In this document: in pieces, positions 53,102 through 61,199 of the stretch
How positions within the stretch are numbered: the first letter of the stretch is position 1
How the letters are laid out: each line of letters starts with the position of its first letter
Source of the DNA: Solirubrobacter deserti
GTDB lineage: Bacteria > Actinomycetota > Thermoleophilia > Solirubrobacterales > Solirubrobacteraceae
Assembly (NCBI RefSeq): GCF_003344625.1
Contig: NZ_QPKJ02000001.1
Location: forward strand, 806,001-870,000
Length of the DNA stretch: 64,000 nt
Direction of reading: 5' to 3'
Translations under genes and position numbers: made by a program
Notes under the pieces: model-generated
What the model was told of the DNA's origin: nothing
Databases searched by the model: none
The model's input: only the letters and a program-made list of their open reading frames with translations

Positions 53102-53617
53102 TCACCCCGATGGGGCGCCCTGCCCGAGCCACGCCTCGGCGAACTCCCGCAACCGAGGGTCCTCAGGGCCCGAAGCGACCAACCGGCGCCGCCACGCCAA
53201 CGCCTGCGGCGGCCCGACGCCCGGCCGCCGGGCCAGGATCACCGCCTGCCCGGCTGCGGCGAGCTCCGGGTCGAACGGCCCGCTCACCTCTTCCTGCACG
53301 GCCGCCGGCGCCTCGCCCTCGTACGCGATCACGACGTTGCCGAGGGCGAGCGCCTCGAGGATCTGGTCGTCGCTCAGCACGGTGCGGTCGGCCTGGACGG
53401 GCTCCGCGCGATGCGGGCCGGACGTCGGCGGTCGGTCGGCGGGGGAGGCGCCCGCTCCCGCTGTCCGGCCAGAGCCGCGGTCGGGCTCGAGCACGCCCGG
53501 CCCCGCGGCCGCACCGCTCTCGACCTGCGAGGAGTCGCGCCCCGCCAGGACGACGATCAGCAGCAGGCACAGGCCCGACGCCAGGCCGGCGATCGCCAGC
53601 GCGTAGAGCGCCTTCAC
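53102..53617 (-). CDS. DUF3105-like membrane-anchored protein
   Basis: 171 residues: an N-terminal membrane segment (YALAIAGLASGLCLLLIVVL), a Gly/Ala/Pro linker, then PPTSGPH, the signature of DUF3105, and ILEALALGNVVIAYEG. In DUF3105 the latter usually reads as a His- and Glu-His-Gly-containing segment; those residues are missing here, so the domain may be degenerate. Function unknown. The GTG overlaps the end of the wax ester synthase gene by four bases. Confidence 0.65.
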   Translation of the reverse strand: MKALYALAIAGLASGLCLLLIVVLAGRDSSQVESGAAAGPGVLEPDRGSGRTAGAGASPADRPPTSGPHRAEPVQADRTVLSDDQILEALALGNVVIAYEGEAPAAVQEEVSGPFDPELAAAGQAVILARRPGVGPPQALAWRRRLVASGPEDPRLREFAEAWLGQGAPSG

Positions 53618-55029
53618 GGCGTGTGGACCGGCGCGCGCTCGGCGCTGCGTTCCGGGACGTGCACGCCGGCGCCTGCCGCGAGCTCGCGGATGGCACAGTC
53701 GAGGTCTGAGGCGAGGGCGTCCAAGTCGGTGAGGGCGTCGTAGTCGCCGAGCAGGCCGAAGAACAGCTGCCCGTCGTAGGACATGATGGCGACCCCGAGC
53801 GCGGTGTTCAGGACCAGTGGCACCTTCGGGTAGAACGCCTGGAGCCGGCGGCCCATCATGAACAGCGGCAGCTGCGGCCCGGGCACGTTGGTCACGGTCA
53901 GGTTGAACCAGCGCTGGCGCGACTGCAGGCGGGCGGCCTGCGAGAGGACGGTGGGGGCGGCGGCGTCGGCGAGCCGGGTGATCGCCTGCGCGCCCACGGC
54001 CTGGCCGGACTCCTTGAGCCCGGCCATCGCGGCGTGGATGTAGCGGAACCGCGAGCATGGGTCGGCCAGCCCGACCGGCAGCGGCGCGTACATCGCGGCG
54101 ACCCGGTTGCCCAGCGCGCCGCGCTCGGCGTCCGCGCGCACGGAGATCGGCACCATCGCCTTCAGCTCGACGCCCTCGGGGTCGCGGCCGCGCCGCACCA
54201 GGAAGCACCGCAGCGCACCGGTCACGACCGTCAGCACCGCGTCGTTGATCGTCCCGCCCAGCGCGTCCTTGACCGCCTTGAACGTCGCGAGATCGGCGGA
54301 CACCCACGCGAACCGCCGGTGCGGCCCGATCCGCACGTTCAGCGGCGACGGCGGCGCACCCGCGACGCCCGCCGCGAGCATCGACGCCAGGCCCGCGACG
54401 GACCGGCCCGCCTCCGCGCCCGCCCGGTCGGGCGCCGCCAGGACGCCGCGCAGGAACCGGATCGGCGCCGTCACCCGCTCGATCACGCCGTCCGCCAGCA
54501 GCTCCGCGCCGCTCGGCAGCGGGCGCGGCGACCACGGCGGCGCCGGCGGCGGCTCATCCGCGTCCGGCGTGAGGTCCAGCAGCACGCTGAGGATGTCCAC
54601 GCCGCTGATCCCGTCCACCAGCGCGTGGTGGGTCTTGCAGATCAGGGCGAAGCGCCCGTCGCCCATCGTGTCGACGAGCCAGATCTCCCACAGCGGCTTG
54701 TCGCGGTCGAGCTGCTGGGCGAACAAGCGACCCGCGAGCGCGCGCAGCTCCTCGTCGCCCGCCGCGCCTGGCAGGGCGGTATGGCGGACGTGGTAGCCGA
54801 CGTTGAAGTGCGGGTCGTCCACCCAGACCGGCCGCGCGGCCCCCAGCGGCGGGAACGCCAGCCGCTGCCGATAGCGCGGAACGCTGTGCAGACCACGTTC
54901 GATCCGGTCTTTGAACGCCTCGTAGTCCGGGGCCGGACCCTCGAACACGAGCACGGAGCCGACGTGCATGTGCGCTCCCGCGGCCTCGAAGGCCAAGAAC
55001 GAGGCATCCAGACCCGTGAGCCGCGTCAT
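53614..55029 (-). CDS. wax ester synthase/diacylglycerol acyltransferase family protein
   Basis: 471 residues, full length for bacterial WS/DGAT. Starts MTRLTGLDASFLAFEAAGAHMH; PHFNVGYHVRHTALP; the catalytic HHALVDGISGVD; LGNRVAAMYAPLPV; and the late FNLTVTNVPGPQLPLFMMG. It esterifies acyl-CoA with diacylglycerol or fatty alcohol to make storage lipid. Its neighbours (hotdog thioesterase, DUF3105) and the acyl-CoA synthetase elsewhere give a lipid theme, but only the DUF3105 gene is coupled to it. Confidence 0.93.
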   Translation of the reverse strand: MTRLTGLDASFLAFEAAGAHMHVGSVLVFEGPAPDYEAFKDRIERGLHSVPRYRQRLAFPPLGAARPVWVDDPHFNVGYHVRHTALPGAAGDEELRALAGRLFAQQLDRDKPLWEIWLVDTMGDGRFALICKTHHALVDGISGVDILSVLLDLTPDADEPPPAPPWSPRPLPSGAELLADGVIERVTAPIRFLRGVLAAPDRAGAEAGRSVAGLASMLAAGVAGAPPSPLNVRIGPHRRFAWVSADLATFKAVKDALGGTINDAVLTVVTGALRCFLVRRGRDPEGVELKAMVPISVRADAERGALGNRVAAMYAPLPVGLADPCSRFRYIHAAMAGLKESGQAVGAQAITRLADAAAPTVLSQAARLQSRQRWFNLTVTNVPGPQLPLFMMGRRLQAFYPKVPLVLNTALGVAIMSYDGQLFFGLLGDYDALTDLDALASDLDCAIRELAAGAGVHVPERSAERAPVHTP

Positions 55030-55092
55030 AGATGCGCATTCTGCCGCAGAACCCGTGTTTCAGAACCTTCAACAGTGTGTATAACGTTGCTT

Positions 55093-55623
55093 GTGACCAC
55101 TGATCTGAGCGAGCCCGGCGCCTACAGCCGCGCGTTCGATGACCACCACCGCAAGGTGTACGCCGCCGCGTATGGCGTGCTGGGTGATGCCACACTCGCT
55201 CAGGACGTCGTCCAGGATGTCTTCCTGCGCCTGTGGCGCCGGCCCCAGGCGTTCGACCCGAGCCGCGGCGACCTCGGCGCCTACCTGCGCCTGATGGGCC
55301 GTTCCCGCGCGCTGGACCTCTGGCGCGAGACGCAGGTTCGCGGTCGGGCCGCGGACCGCCTGAAGCTGGTCGGCGGTCAGGAGGAGGCCCGCCCGGAGGA
55401 GCAGCCCGAGGTCGTCGCCGACCGCGCGCAGGACTCCGACGAGGTGCGCGAGGCGCTCGGTAAGTTGCCGCAGACGCAGCGTGAGGCGCTCGTGCTCGCG
55501 TACTGGGGCGGCCTCACCGCCGACCAGATCGCGCAGCGCGTGCACATCCCGCTCGGCACGGCCAAGAGCCGCATCCGGCTGGGCCTCGCGCGGTTGCGGG
55601 ACGAGTTCGCCGTCGCTGTGTGA
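55093..55623 (+). CDS. ECF-type RNA polymerase sigma factor
   Basis: 176 residues. Region 2 is DDHHRKVYAAAYGVLGDATL, AQDVVQDVFLRLWRRPQAFD; region 4 is KLPQTQREALVLAYWGGLTA, DQIAQRVHIPLGTAKSRIRL. It resembles SigK/SigL-type ECF factors that pair with RskA-type membrane anti-sigma factors. None is adjacent, but the fusion protein at 51512 carries such a domain. A TTG two codons upstream is an alternative to the GTG start. The frame is open far upstream as antisense of the acyltransferase. Confidence 0.92.
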   Translation: MTTDLSEPGAYSRAFDDHHRKVYAAAYGVLGDATLAQDVVQDVFLRLWRRPQAFDPSRGDLGAYLRLMGRSRALDLWRETQVRGRAADRLKLVGGQEEARPEEQPEVVADRAQDSDEVREALGKLPQTQREALVLAYWGGLTADQIAQRVHIPLGTAKSRIRLGLARLRDEFAVAV

Positions 55624-55639
55624 CACCCGTCCGTACGCG

Positions 55640-55667
55640 TTGAAGCGGTCGAGCGCGCCGCTATAAC
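55640..55667 (+). promoter_or_regulatory. promoter for RlpA-like gene
   Basis: TTGAAG (55640-55645), 16-bp spacer, TATAAC (55662-55667): one of the clearest housekeeping-type promoters in the window. A start near 55674 gives a leader of about 150 nt. Confidence 0.65.
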
Positions 55668-55668
55668 A

Positions 55669-55827
55669 GAGCGCTCGTTCGGTCTTGCCGAGCCGTGAGC
55701 GCACGGAGCGCTCGCGGGTGGGGGACTCCTAGAAGGACAAGCGTCGGTGGAGGATCGGCGCGCGGGAGTCACCGACACACCCTGCAGGCAGAGAGTCCCA
55801 GGCCGGATGCGCGATACAGGAGGATCC
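55669..55827 (+). promoter_or_regulatory. structured 5' leader of RlpA-like gene, possible riboswitch
   Basis: Pairings seen by eye: GAGCGCTC (55669-55676) with GAGCGCTC (55706-55713), enclosing two hairpins (TCGG/CCGA and CCGTG/CACGG), a three-way junction; then GGGACTC (55722-55728) with GAGTCCC (55793-55799), enclosing GTCGGTG (55743-55749) with CACCGAC (55770-55776). An AGGAGG ribosome site ends the leader. Cell-wall hydrolase genes of actinobacteria are often under c-di-AMP (ydaO) riboswitches, but I could not match that consensus. Confidence 0.5.
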
Positions 55828-56448
55828 ATGCCGCGATCCACGCTGCGCTGCGCGCTGCTGAGCGCGAGCGCGCTGTGCCTCACGGCGGCGGCCGCCCCGG
55901 CCGTTGCTGACGCTGCGCCCAAGCAGGTCGGCGTCAGTGCCAAGCGCTTGAACGTCCAGGTCGGCAGCCGCGCGACCGTCAAGGGCCGTGTGGCCCAGGC
56001 GCCGGCCACCGTCAAACTGCAGGTCCAACGCGGTCACCGGTGGTTGACGATCGACCGCGACCGCACCGACGCCCGCGGACGCTTCACGCTCCGCAAGCGC
56101 CTCAAGCAGGCCGCCAGCGCTCGTGTGCGCGTCACGACGAGCACCGGCTTCAAACGCACGGTCGGGCGGCTGAACGTGTACCGCAACGCGCACGCGTCGT
56201 GGTACGGCCCGGGCCTGTTCGGCAACCCGTTGGGCTGCGGCGGCACGCTGCAGTACGGCTCGGTCGGCGTCGCCAACAAGCACCTGCCGTGCGGGACCAA
56301 GGTCACCCTGCGCCACCGCGGCCGCGTCCTGCGCGTGCCCGTGATCGACCGCGGGCCCTACGTCGGCGGGCGCGAGTACGACCTCACGGCCGCGACCGCG
56401 CGCAAGCTGCGCTTCACCGGCCACGGGCCGATCCAGGCGACGCGCTAG
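55828..56448 (+). CDS. secreted RlpA-like double-psi beta-barrel protein
   Basis: 206 residues. The ATG preceded by AGGAGG gives a clean signal peptide ending in AVADA. A small beta domain (residues 33-110) precedes the C-terminal RlpA-like double-psi barrel: ASWYGPGLFGNPLGCGGTLQ, GVANKHLPCGTKVTL, VPVIDRGPYVGGREYDLT. The conserved Asp of lytic RlpA and expansin-like proteins is in VIDRGPY. It probably acts on or binds peptidoglycan outside the cell. Confidence 0.88.
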   Translation: MPRSTLRCALLSASALCLTAAAAPAVADAAPKQVGVSAKRLNVQVGSRATVKGRVAQAPATVKLQVQRGHRWLTIDRDRTDARGRFTLRKRLKQAASARVRVTTSTGFKRTVGRLNVYRNAHASWYGPGLFGNPLGCGGTLQYGSVGVANKHLPCGTKVTLRHRGRVLRVPVIDRGPYVGGREYDLTAATARKLRFTGHGPIQATR

Positions 56449-56449
56449 G

Positions 56450-56463
56450 GAAACGTACGTTCG
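56450..56463 (+). promoter_or_regulatory. SOS (LexA) box-like palindrome before dinB
   Basis: GAAACGTACGTTCG contains AAAC-GTAC-GTTC, one base from the GAAC-N4-GTTC LexA core of actinobacteria; the central ten bases AACGTACGTT are a perfect palindrome. It lies 31 bp before the dinB ATG. A LexA gene is not in the window. Confidence 0.5.
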
Positions 56464-56467
56464 CGTC

Positions 56468-56502
56468 CGGAGCCATCCCTACCGTGTGCAGGGATGGCTC
56501 CG
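56468..56502 (+). promoter_or_regulatory. hairpin enclosing the dinB start codon
   Basis: A perfect 13-bp inverted repeat, CGGAGCCATCCCT and AGGGATGGCTCCG, with a nine-base loop. The dinB ATG (56494-56496) is inside the 3' arm, so folding would hide the start codon. It could instead terminate transcription from the RlpA-like gene. Confidence 0.6.
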
Positions 56503-57579
56503 AAACGCGTGGTCGCGCACCTCGACTGCGATGCGTTCTACGCGACGGTCGAACTCCTCAAGCGTCCTGACCTGAAGGGCAAGCCGCTGATCGTCGCCGG
56601 CTCGGGCCCGCGTTCGGTCGTCACGACCGCGTCCTACGAGGCGCGCAAGTTCGGCGTCGGCTCCGCCATGCCGGCCTCCCAGGCGCGCCGCCTGTGCCCG
56701 ACCGCGGTCGTCATCCCGCCCGACTTCACGGCCTACCGCGAGAAGTCCCGTGAGGTGTGGACGCTCGTACGCGCGCGGCTGGAAGCGGTGCAGGGCATGG
56801 GCATCGACGAGGCCTACGCCGACCTGACCGGGGTCGAGAAGCCGCTGCGGGTCCTGCGTGAGCTCGTCGAGCAGGTCAAGAAGGAGACGGGCGTGCAGAT
56901 CTCGGTCGGCGTCGGCCCCAACCGGCTGATCGCCAAGTGCTGCAGCGACCTCGGCAAGCCCGCCGGGTTCGTGGCGATGGGGCGCGAAGAGGCGTGCATC
57001 CGCTTCGCGACCGCGCCCACGCGCCGGCTCCCGGGCATCGGCCCGAAGACCGCGGAGCGGTTGGCCGAGCTCGGCTACGCGACCGTCGGGCAGTTGCAGG
57101 AGGCCGACGAGGCGCAGCTCGCGGCGCGCTTCGGCGACCGCTGGGCGCGCTATCTGAAGGCCCGCGCGAGCTTCCAAGACGACTCGCCAGTGGAGACCGA
57201 GAGCGGCGCGGCCAAGTCCGTCTCGACCGAGCGCACGTTCGACACCGACGTCGAGACCCACGCCGAGCAGGAGGAGATCCTGCGCAAGCTCGCGCGGGAG
57301 CTGTGCGAAGGGCTGCAGAAGAAGGGCCGGCGCGGGCGCACGGTCGCGATCAAGGTGCGCCTGGCGGACTGGACGACGGTCACGCGCGCGAAGACGCTCG
57401 ACGGCTCCACCAACGAGATCGAGCTGGTGACGGAGACCGCCGTCGCGCTGCTGCACGCGTACGCGCCGCCGCAGCCAGTCCGGCTGCTGGGCGTGCGCCT
57501 GTCGGCGTTCGACGACGTGGAGCCGGACAAGCCGCCCGCGCCCGTCGCGCCGGTGGGTCAGCTCGCGTTGCCGCTGTAG
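56494..57579 (+). CDS. dinB: DNA polymerase IV (Y-family)
   Basis: 361 residues. Catalytic carboxylates appear in VVAHLDCDAFYATVELLKRP and GIDEAYADLTGVEKP. The helix-hairpin-helix region (RRLPGIGPKTAERLAELGYA) and little-finger domain are present. The extreme C-terminus, VGQLALPL, is a typical beta-clamp-binding peptide. It bypasses lesions. An SOS-like box and a start-codon hairpin lie upstream. The 3' end overlaps a convergent frameshifted gene by 22 bases. Confidence 0.95.
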   Translation: MAPKRVVAHLDCDAFYATVELLKRPDLKGKPLIVAGSGPRSVVTTASYEARKFGVGSAMPASQARRLCPTAVVIPPDFTAYREKSREVWTLVRARLEAVQGMGIDEAYADLTGVEKPLRVLRELVEQVKKETGVQISVGVGPNRLIAKCCSDLGKPAGFVAMGREEACIRFATAPTRRLPGIGPKTAERLAELGYATVGQLQEADEAQLAARFGDRWARYLKARASFQDDSPVETESGAAKSVSTERTFDTDVETHAEQEEILRKLARELCEGLQKKGRRGRTVAIKVRLADWTTVTRAKTLDGSTNEIELVTETAVALLHAYAPPQPVRLLGVRLSAFDDVEPDKPPAPVAPVGQLALPL

Positions 57580-58528
57580 CTCGTCAACGCGCTCGGCAGC
57601 TCGCCGCGCCCGCTCACGAGGATGCCGTCGCAGGTCGCTGCCCACGTATCGCCGACCGTGAGCATGGTGAAGATCCGTGGGCGCCCGTCGACGCTGATCT
57701 CGACGGCGGTGGGCCGGGCGTTCGCGCTCGCCTCCTCACGTTCGCGGCGGCGGGCGTCGAGCCAGATCGCGATCGCGGGCTGCGAGGCGCCGGCCAGGCG
57801 ACGTCGGTCGTGCGCTGCGCGACGGCGGCTCGGGCGGCGTCCTCGGGCGGCTCGTGGGCGCCGAAGCGGGTGTCAACTTCGATCTCGCCCGTTGCAAGCT
57901 TGACGTGGGTGACCGCGTCGTCGGAGCCGCCGAAGCCGCGGATCGCGGGCGTTCCGCCGGGCGCGGCGTAGACGGGGCCGGGCGCGCGACGGACGGCATC
58001 GGCGGCGTACGCCCGCGTGAAGCGGTGCGAGCCGGGCTCGGCCGGCTGCCCTCCGCCGGCGTAGAACGTCGGCAGCCGGAACGTGTGGCCACACGCGCGG
58101 CAGCGGACGCAGTCGTCGTCCCCGAGCTCCCAGTCGAGCGCCGTGCACGCGGGGCAGCGGTCGGTCGCGTCGGTGATCGCGTTTCCGCGCGGCGGGTCGC
58201 GCAGCAGCAGCCCGTCCTCGTCCTCGAAGCGCACGGCCGGGCCGGCCTCGTTCGCGGGCAGGACGGCGATGAACGCGCCGCGGCCGAGCTCGGCGTCCAC
58301 CGACCCGGCCGGTCCGCGCACGACGGCGCGGTCCGCGCGCGCCGGGAGCGGCCCGCCGACCGCCGTCCAGCCCGGCCCGGCGATCGCGACCGCGCGGCGC
58401 TCCTCGATCAGCGTCGCGCCGAAGCGCTCAGCCGACCCGCGCCGAGAGCCGATCCACAGCCCCACCTCGTCGCGCAGCAAAGCGACGACGTACCCGCCCG
58501 GCGCCGACAGCTGGACCAGTGGCTCCAT
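57558..58528 (-). CDS. zinc-ribbon protein with an apparent frameshift
   Basis: Unknown protein. The uninterrupted 5' part (from the ATG at 58528) includes a zinc ribbon CPACTALDWELGDDDCVRCRACG and ends near 57790 in coding-like sequence (QRTTDVAWP). The original frame then turns into Arg/Ser/Pro noise up to a stop at 57614. The minus-one frame instead reads good protein from that point (GASQPAIAIWLDARRREREE, then AVEISVDGRPRIFTMLTVGD) to a stop at 57558. One base seems missing in CCGGCGCC near 57790. It may be a sequencing error, a recent pseudogene or a recoding event. A GTG at 58546 is an alternative start. Confidence 0.7.
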
Positions 58529-58566
58529 GCCGTATGATTCCCGCACGCGCGCGACACGACACCGCG

Positions 58567-59289
58567 TCAGTACAGCGCGCTGGCGAGCTTGCGGCGCGCC
58601 TCGCGCGCCACGGGATGCTCCACGCCGAGGTCGTCGAGCACGCCGACGACGGCGCGGCGCAGGTCCTCGCGCTGCTCGCCCGTGGAGGCGGGGATCGCGC
58701 CGATCAGCGTGTCCAGGCCCGTCTCGGTGTCTCCGCGGTCGATCGCGGCGAACGCCTCCGCCAGGTTCGGGTCCTCCTCCAGGCGCAGCTGCGCGGCGAG
58801 GCCCTCGGCGGCGAAGCCGGTGGAGTTGGCGAGCAGCTGCAGCGCCTCCTCGCGCGGCACCAGCCGGGCCAGGGCGACCTTCGCGTCCACGCGCGTCGGT
58901 TCGAGCTCGAGCGCGCGGCGCAGGTTCGCCTCGCCGCCGTCGGCCACGAGCGCGTCCGCCTCGGACGGGACGATCCGGTCCAGGAAGCGGTTGACCTGCG
59001 CGGGCGGGAGCGCGCCCACGAACTCGTCGACGACCTTGCCGTCCTTGAACGCCTTGACCGCCGGAATCGACTGGATGCCGAACTGCTGCGACACGCGCGG
59101 GTTGGCGTCGGTATCAATCTTGACCAGCTCGACCGCGTCGCCGCGCTCCTCGACGGCCTTCTCGATCACGGGCCCGAGCATGCGGCAGGGGCCGCACCAC
59201 TCCGCCCAGAAGTCGACGACGACGGGCTTCTCGTACGAGCGCTGGATGACCGCTTGCTCGAAGGTGGTGTCAGTGGCGTCGATGGGCAC
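58567..59289 (-). CDS. thioredoxin-TPR protein (CnoX/YbbN-like)
   Basis: 240 residues. The thioredoxin domain (1-110) has the active site W31-CGPC-R in VVVDFWAEWCGPCRML and the cis-Pro in IQSIPAVKAF. Residues from about 120 on are tetratricopeptide-like helices (ANLRRALELEP, AEAFAAIDRGDTETGLDTLI). This domain order is that of CnoX/YbbN, a holdase and redox protector of chaperone clients. GTG start; the frame continues upstream only as antisense of the hydrolase gene. Confidence 0.92.
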   Translation of the reverse strand: MPIDATDTTFEQAVIQRSYEKPVVVDFWAEWCGPCRMLGPVIEKAVEERGDAVELVKIDTDANPRVSQQFGIQSIPAVKAFKDGKVVDEFVGALPPAQVNRFLDRIVPSEADALVADGGEANLRRALELEPTRVDAKVALARLVPREEALQLLANSTGFAAEGLAAQLRLEEDPNLAEAFAAIDRGDTETGLDTLIGAIPASTGEQREDLRRAVVGVLDDLGVEHPVAREARRKLASALY

Positions 59290-59307
59290 GCTGCGAGGAT
59301 ATCCGGC

Positions 59308-60093
59308 ATGCAGATCGACGCGGACGGAACCACGCTGGACGGCGAGGAAGCGGGGGAGGGCTCGCCCGTCGTCCTGCTGCATGGGCTTACAGCGACGCGC
59401 CGCTACGTGGTCATGGGCTCCAAGGCGCTCGAGCGCGCCGGCCACCGCGTCGTCCTGTACGACGCGCGCGCCCACGGCCAGTCCGAGGGCGGCGACGAGT
59501 ACTCCTACGAGCGCCTCGCGGCCGATCTCCTCGCCGTCCTCGACGACCGCGGCATCGACAGGGCCACGCTCGCCGGCGCCTCGATGGGCGCGCACACGAT
59601 CACCCGCTTCGCCCTCCAGCACCCCGACCGCGTCAACGCGCTCGTGATCATGACCCCGGCCTACGCGCCCGACCGCGACCCCGGCCTGGAGCGCTGGGAC
59701 CGGCTCGCGAACGGGCTGCGCACCGGCGGGGTCGACGGCTTCGTCGAGGCCTACGGCACGCCGAAGGTGCCGGAGAAGTGGCACGAGACGATCCTGCGCG
59801 TCCTGCACCAGCGCCTGTCCGCCCACGCGCACCCCGACGCGCTCGCCGACGCCCTGTCGGCCGTCCCGCGCTCGCGCCCGTTCGAGGCCTGGGAGGACCT
59901 GGCCCAGATCGAGGCCCCGACGGTGATCGTCGCCAGCCGCGACGAGGTCGACCCCGAGCACCCGTTCGCGGTCGGCGAGCGCTACGCGGAGGCGATCCCG
60001 GACGCCCGGTTGCTCACCGAGGACGAGGGCGCCTCACCGCTGGCGTGGCAGGGCGCGCAGGTGTCGAAGATCATCGCGGAAGCCGTGCCATGA
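59308..60093 (+). CDS. alpha/beta hydrolase family protein
   Basis: 261 residues. The oxyanion region is VVLLHGLTATRRYVV, the nucleophile elbow LAGASMGAHTITRFAL and the acid VIVASRDEVDPEHPF. The position usually holding the catalytic His near the C-terminus reads LLTEDEGASPLAWQG, with no His, so activity by the normal triad is doubtful unless the PEH residue serves. Starts 18 bp after the divergent thioredoxin gene start. The 3' end overlaps the convergent EAL gene by 23 bases. Confidence 0.85.
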   Translation: MQIDADGTTLDGEEAGEGSPVVLLHGLTATRRYVVMGSKALERAGHRVVLYDARAHGQSEGGDEYSYERLAADLLAVLDDRGIDRATLAGASMGAHTITRFALQHPDRVNALVIMTPAYAPDRDPGLERWDRLANGLRTGGVDGFVEAYGTPKVPEKWHETILRVLHQRLSAHAHPDALADALSAVPRSRPFEAWEDLAQIEAPTVIVASRDEVDPEHPFAVGERYAEAIPDARLLTEDEGASPLAWQGAQVSKIIAEAVP

Positions 60094-61168
60094 GCGCCAG
60101 CGCGCACTCGACGACCAGCTCGCGGTCGTAGGACGTCGCGAACGCCCACTCGCCGCTCTCCACCCGGCGCGCGACGAAGCACGCTCCGAACCCGGGTCCC
60201 AGCGCGACCTCGGTCCACGTGTCCTCGAGCTCGCCCGCCTCGAGCACGCCGACGAACCCGAGCTCGCTGCGCAGCGCCTCGAAGCGCTCGGACGCGTGCG
60301 AGCGGTCGGGGGCGGCGAGCAGCATGCCGGTCGGCCCGAGCGCCGCGGCCTGCGCGGTCAGCAGCGCGGCCGCCCGCTCGGCCAGCGCCAGCGGCCCGCA
60401 TACGGGCCGCCGCCAGTTGGTCACGCGCGCGTACGGCAACGGTCCCGTCACGTCCCCGCCGCCGCCGGCCAGCCGCAGCGGGCGCCCCGGCTCGGGCAGC
60501 GGGTCCGGCAACGGCGCTGGCGCGCCGAGCAGGTAGCCCTGCCCGAGCGTCGCGCCCGCGGCGCGCGCCATCGCGAGCTGCTCCTCGGAGTCGATGCCCT
60601 CGGCCAGCACGGTCACGTGGCGGCGCTCGGCCTCCGCGCCGACCGCGGTCACCACCCGTGCCACGTCGGCCGGCGCGCGCGCCGCCAGCAGCGTCAGGTC
60701 GAGCTTGATCACGTCGGGATACAGCAGCGGCATCAGCGCGAGCGAGCGCGAGTCGGCGCCGACGTCGTCCAGCGAGACGGCCCACCCGCGCGTGCGCAGC
60801 CGCGTGAGCGTCCGCAGCACGAGGTCCGGGCGCGAGGTCAGTGCGCGCTCGGTGATCTCCATGACCAGCGTCAGCCCGCTCATCGGCAGGTCCGGCACGT
60901 CGTGCTCCAGCGCGCTCGCGTCGGCGTTCAAGAAGAGCGCGAACGGCGCGCCCAGCCCCGCGGACGCCGCCTGCTCGAGCGCGGCCGCCCGGCACGCGGC
61001 GTCGACCTCGGCCAGCCGGCCCTCCGCGCGCGCGGTGGCGAACAACGCTTCGGGCGAGGATCCATCGGCCGGCCGCGCGAGCGCCTCGTACCCCACGACG
61101 CACCCGTCGCGCAGCTCCACGATCGGCTGGAACGCGGAGTCGACAACCACCGGAGCATTGAATCGCAC
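60071..61168 (-). CDS. EAL-domain c-di-GMP phosphodiesterase with C-terminal sensory region
   Basis: 365 residues. The EAL domain starts at the N-terminus with FQPIVELRDGCVVGYEALAR and has the metal and catalytic residues in place: Asn in LFLNADAS, Glu in VMEITERAL, Asp pair in SLDDVGADS, Lys in VIKLDL, Glu in VLAEGIDSEEQ and Gln in LGQGYLLG. Loop 6, usually DDFGxG, reads DDVGAD. Residues 235-365 may be a DICT-type sensory domain; this is tentative. It should hydrolyse c-di-GMP to pGpG. Soluble, with no membrane segment. Divergent from the M48 gene. Confidence 0.88.
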   Translation of the reverse strand: MRFNAPVVVDSAFQPIVELRDGCVVGYEALARPADGSSPEALFATARAEGRLAEVDAACRAAALEQAASAGLGAPFALFLNADASALEHDVPDLPMSGLTLVMEITERALTSRPDLVLRTLTRLRTRGWAVSLDDVGADSRSLALMPLLYPDVIKLDLTLLAARAPADVARVVTAVGAEAERRHVTVLAEGIDSEEQLAMARAAGATLGQGYLLGAPAPLPDPLPEPGRPLRLAGGGGDVTGPLPYARVTNWRRPVCGPLALAERAAALLTAQAAALGPTGMLLAAPDRSHASERFEALRSELGFVGVLEAGELEDTWTEVALGPGFGACFVARRVESGEWAFATSYDRELVVECALALMARLPR

Positions 61169-61199
61169 CTGGAGGGCACGGACCGGCTACCTTGACTAA

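Noticed and set aside
54034..55092. Forward open frame upstream of the ECF sigma factor as a long N-terminal domain
   Set aside because: It is antisense of the wax ester synthase, whose HHALVDG motif and start are clear.
55669..55827. Calling the RlpA leader a definite c-di-AMP riboswitch
   Set aside because: Only the 3' end is vaguely similar to the ydaO consensus and the GAAUC-type core is not found; kept as an unassigned structured leader.
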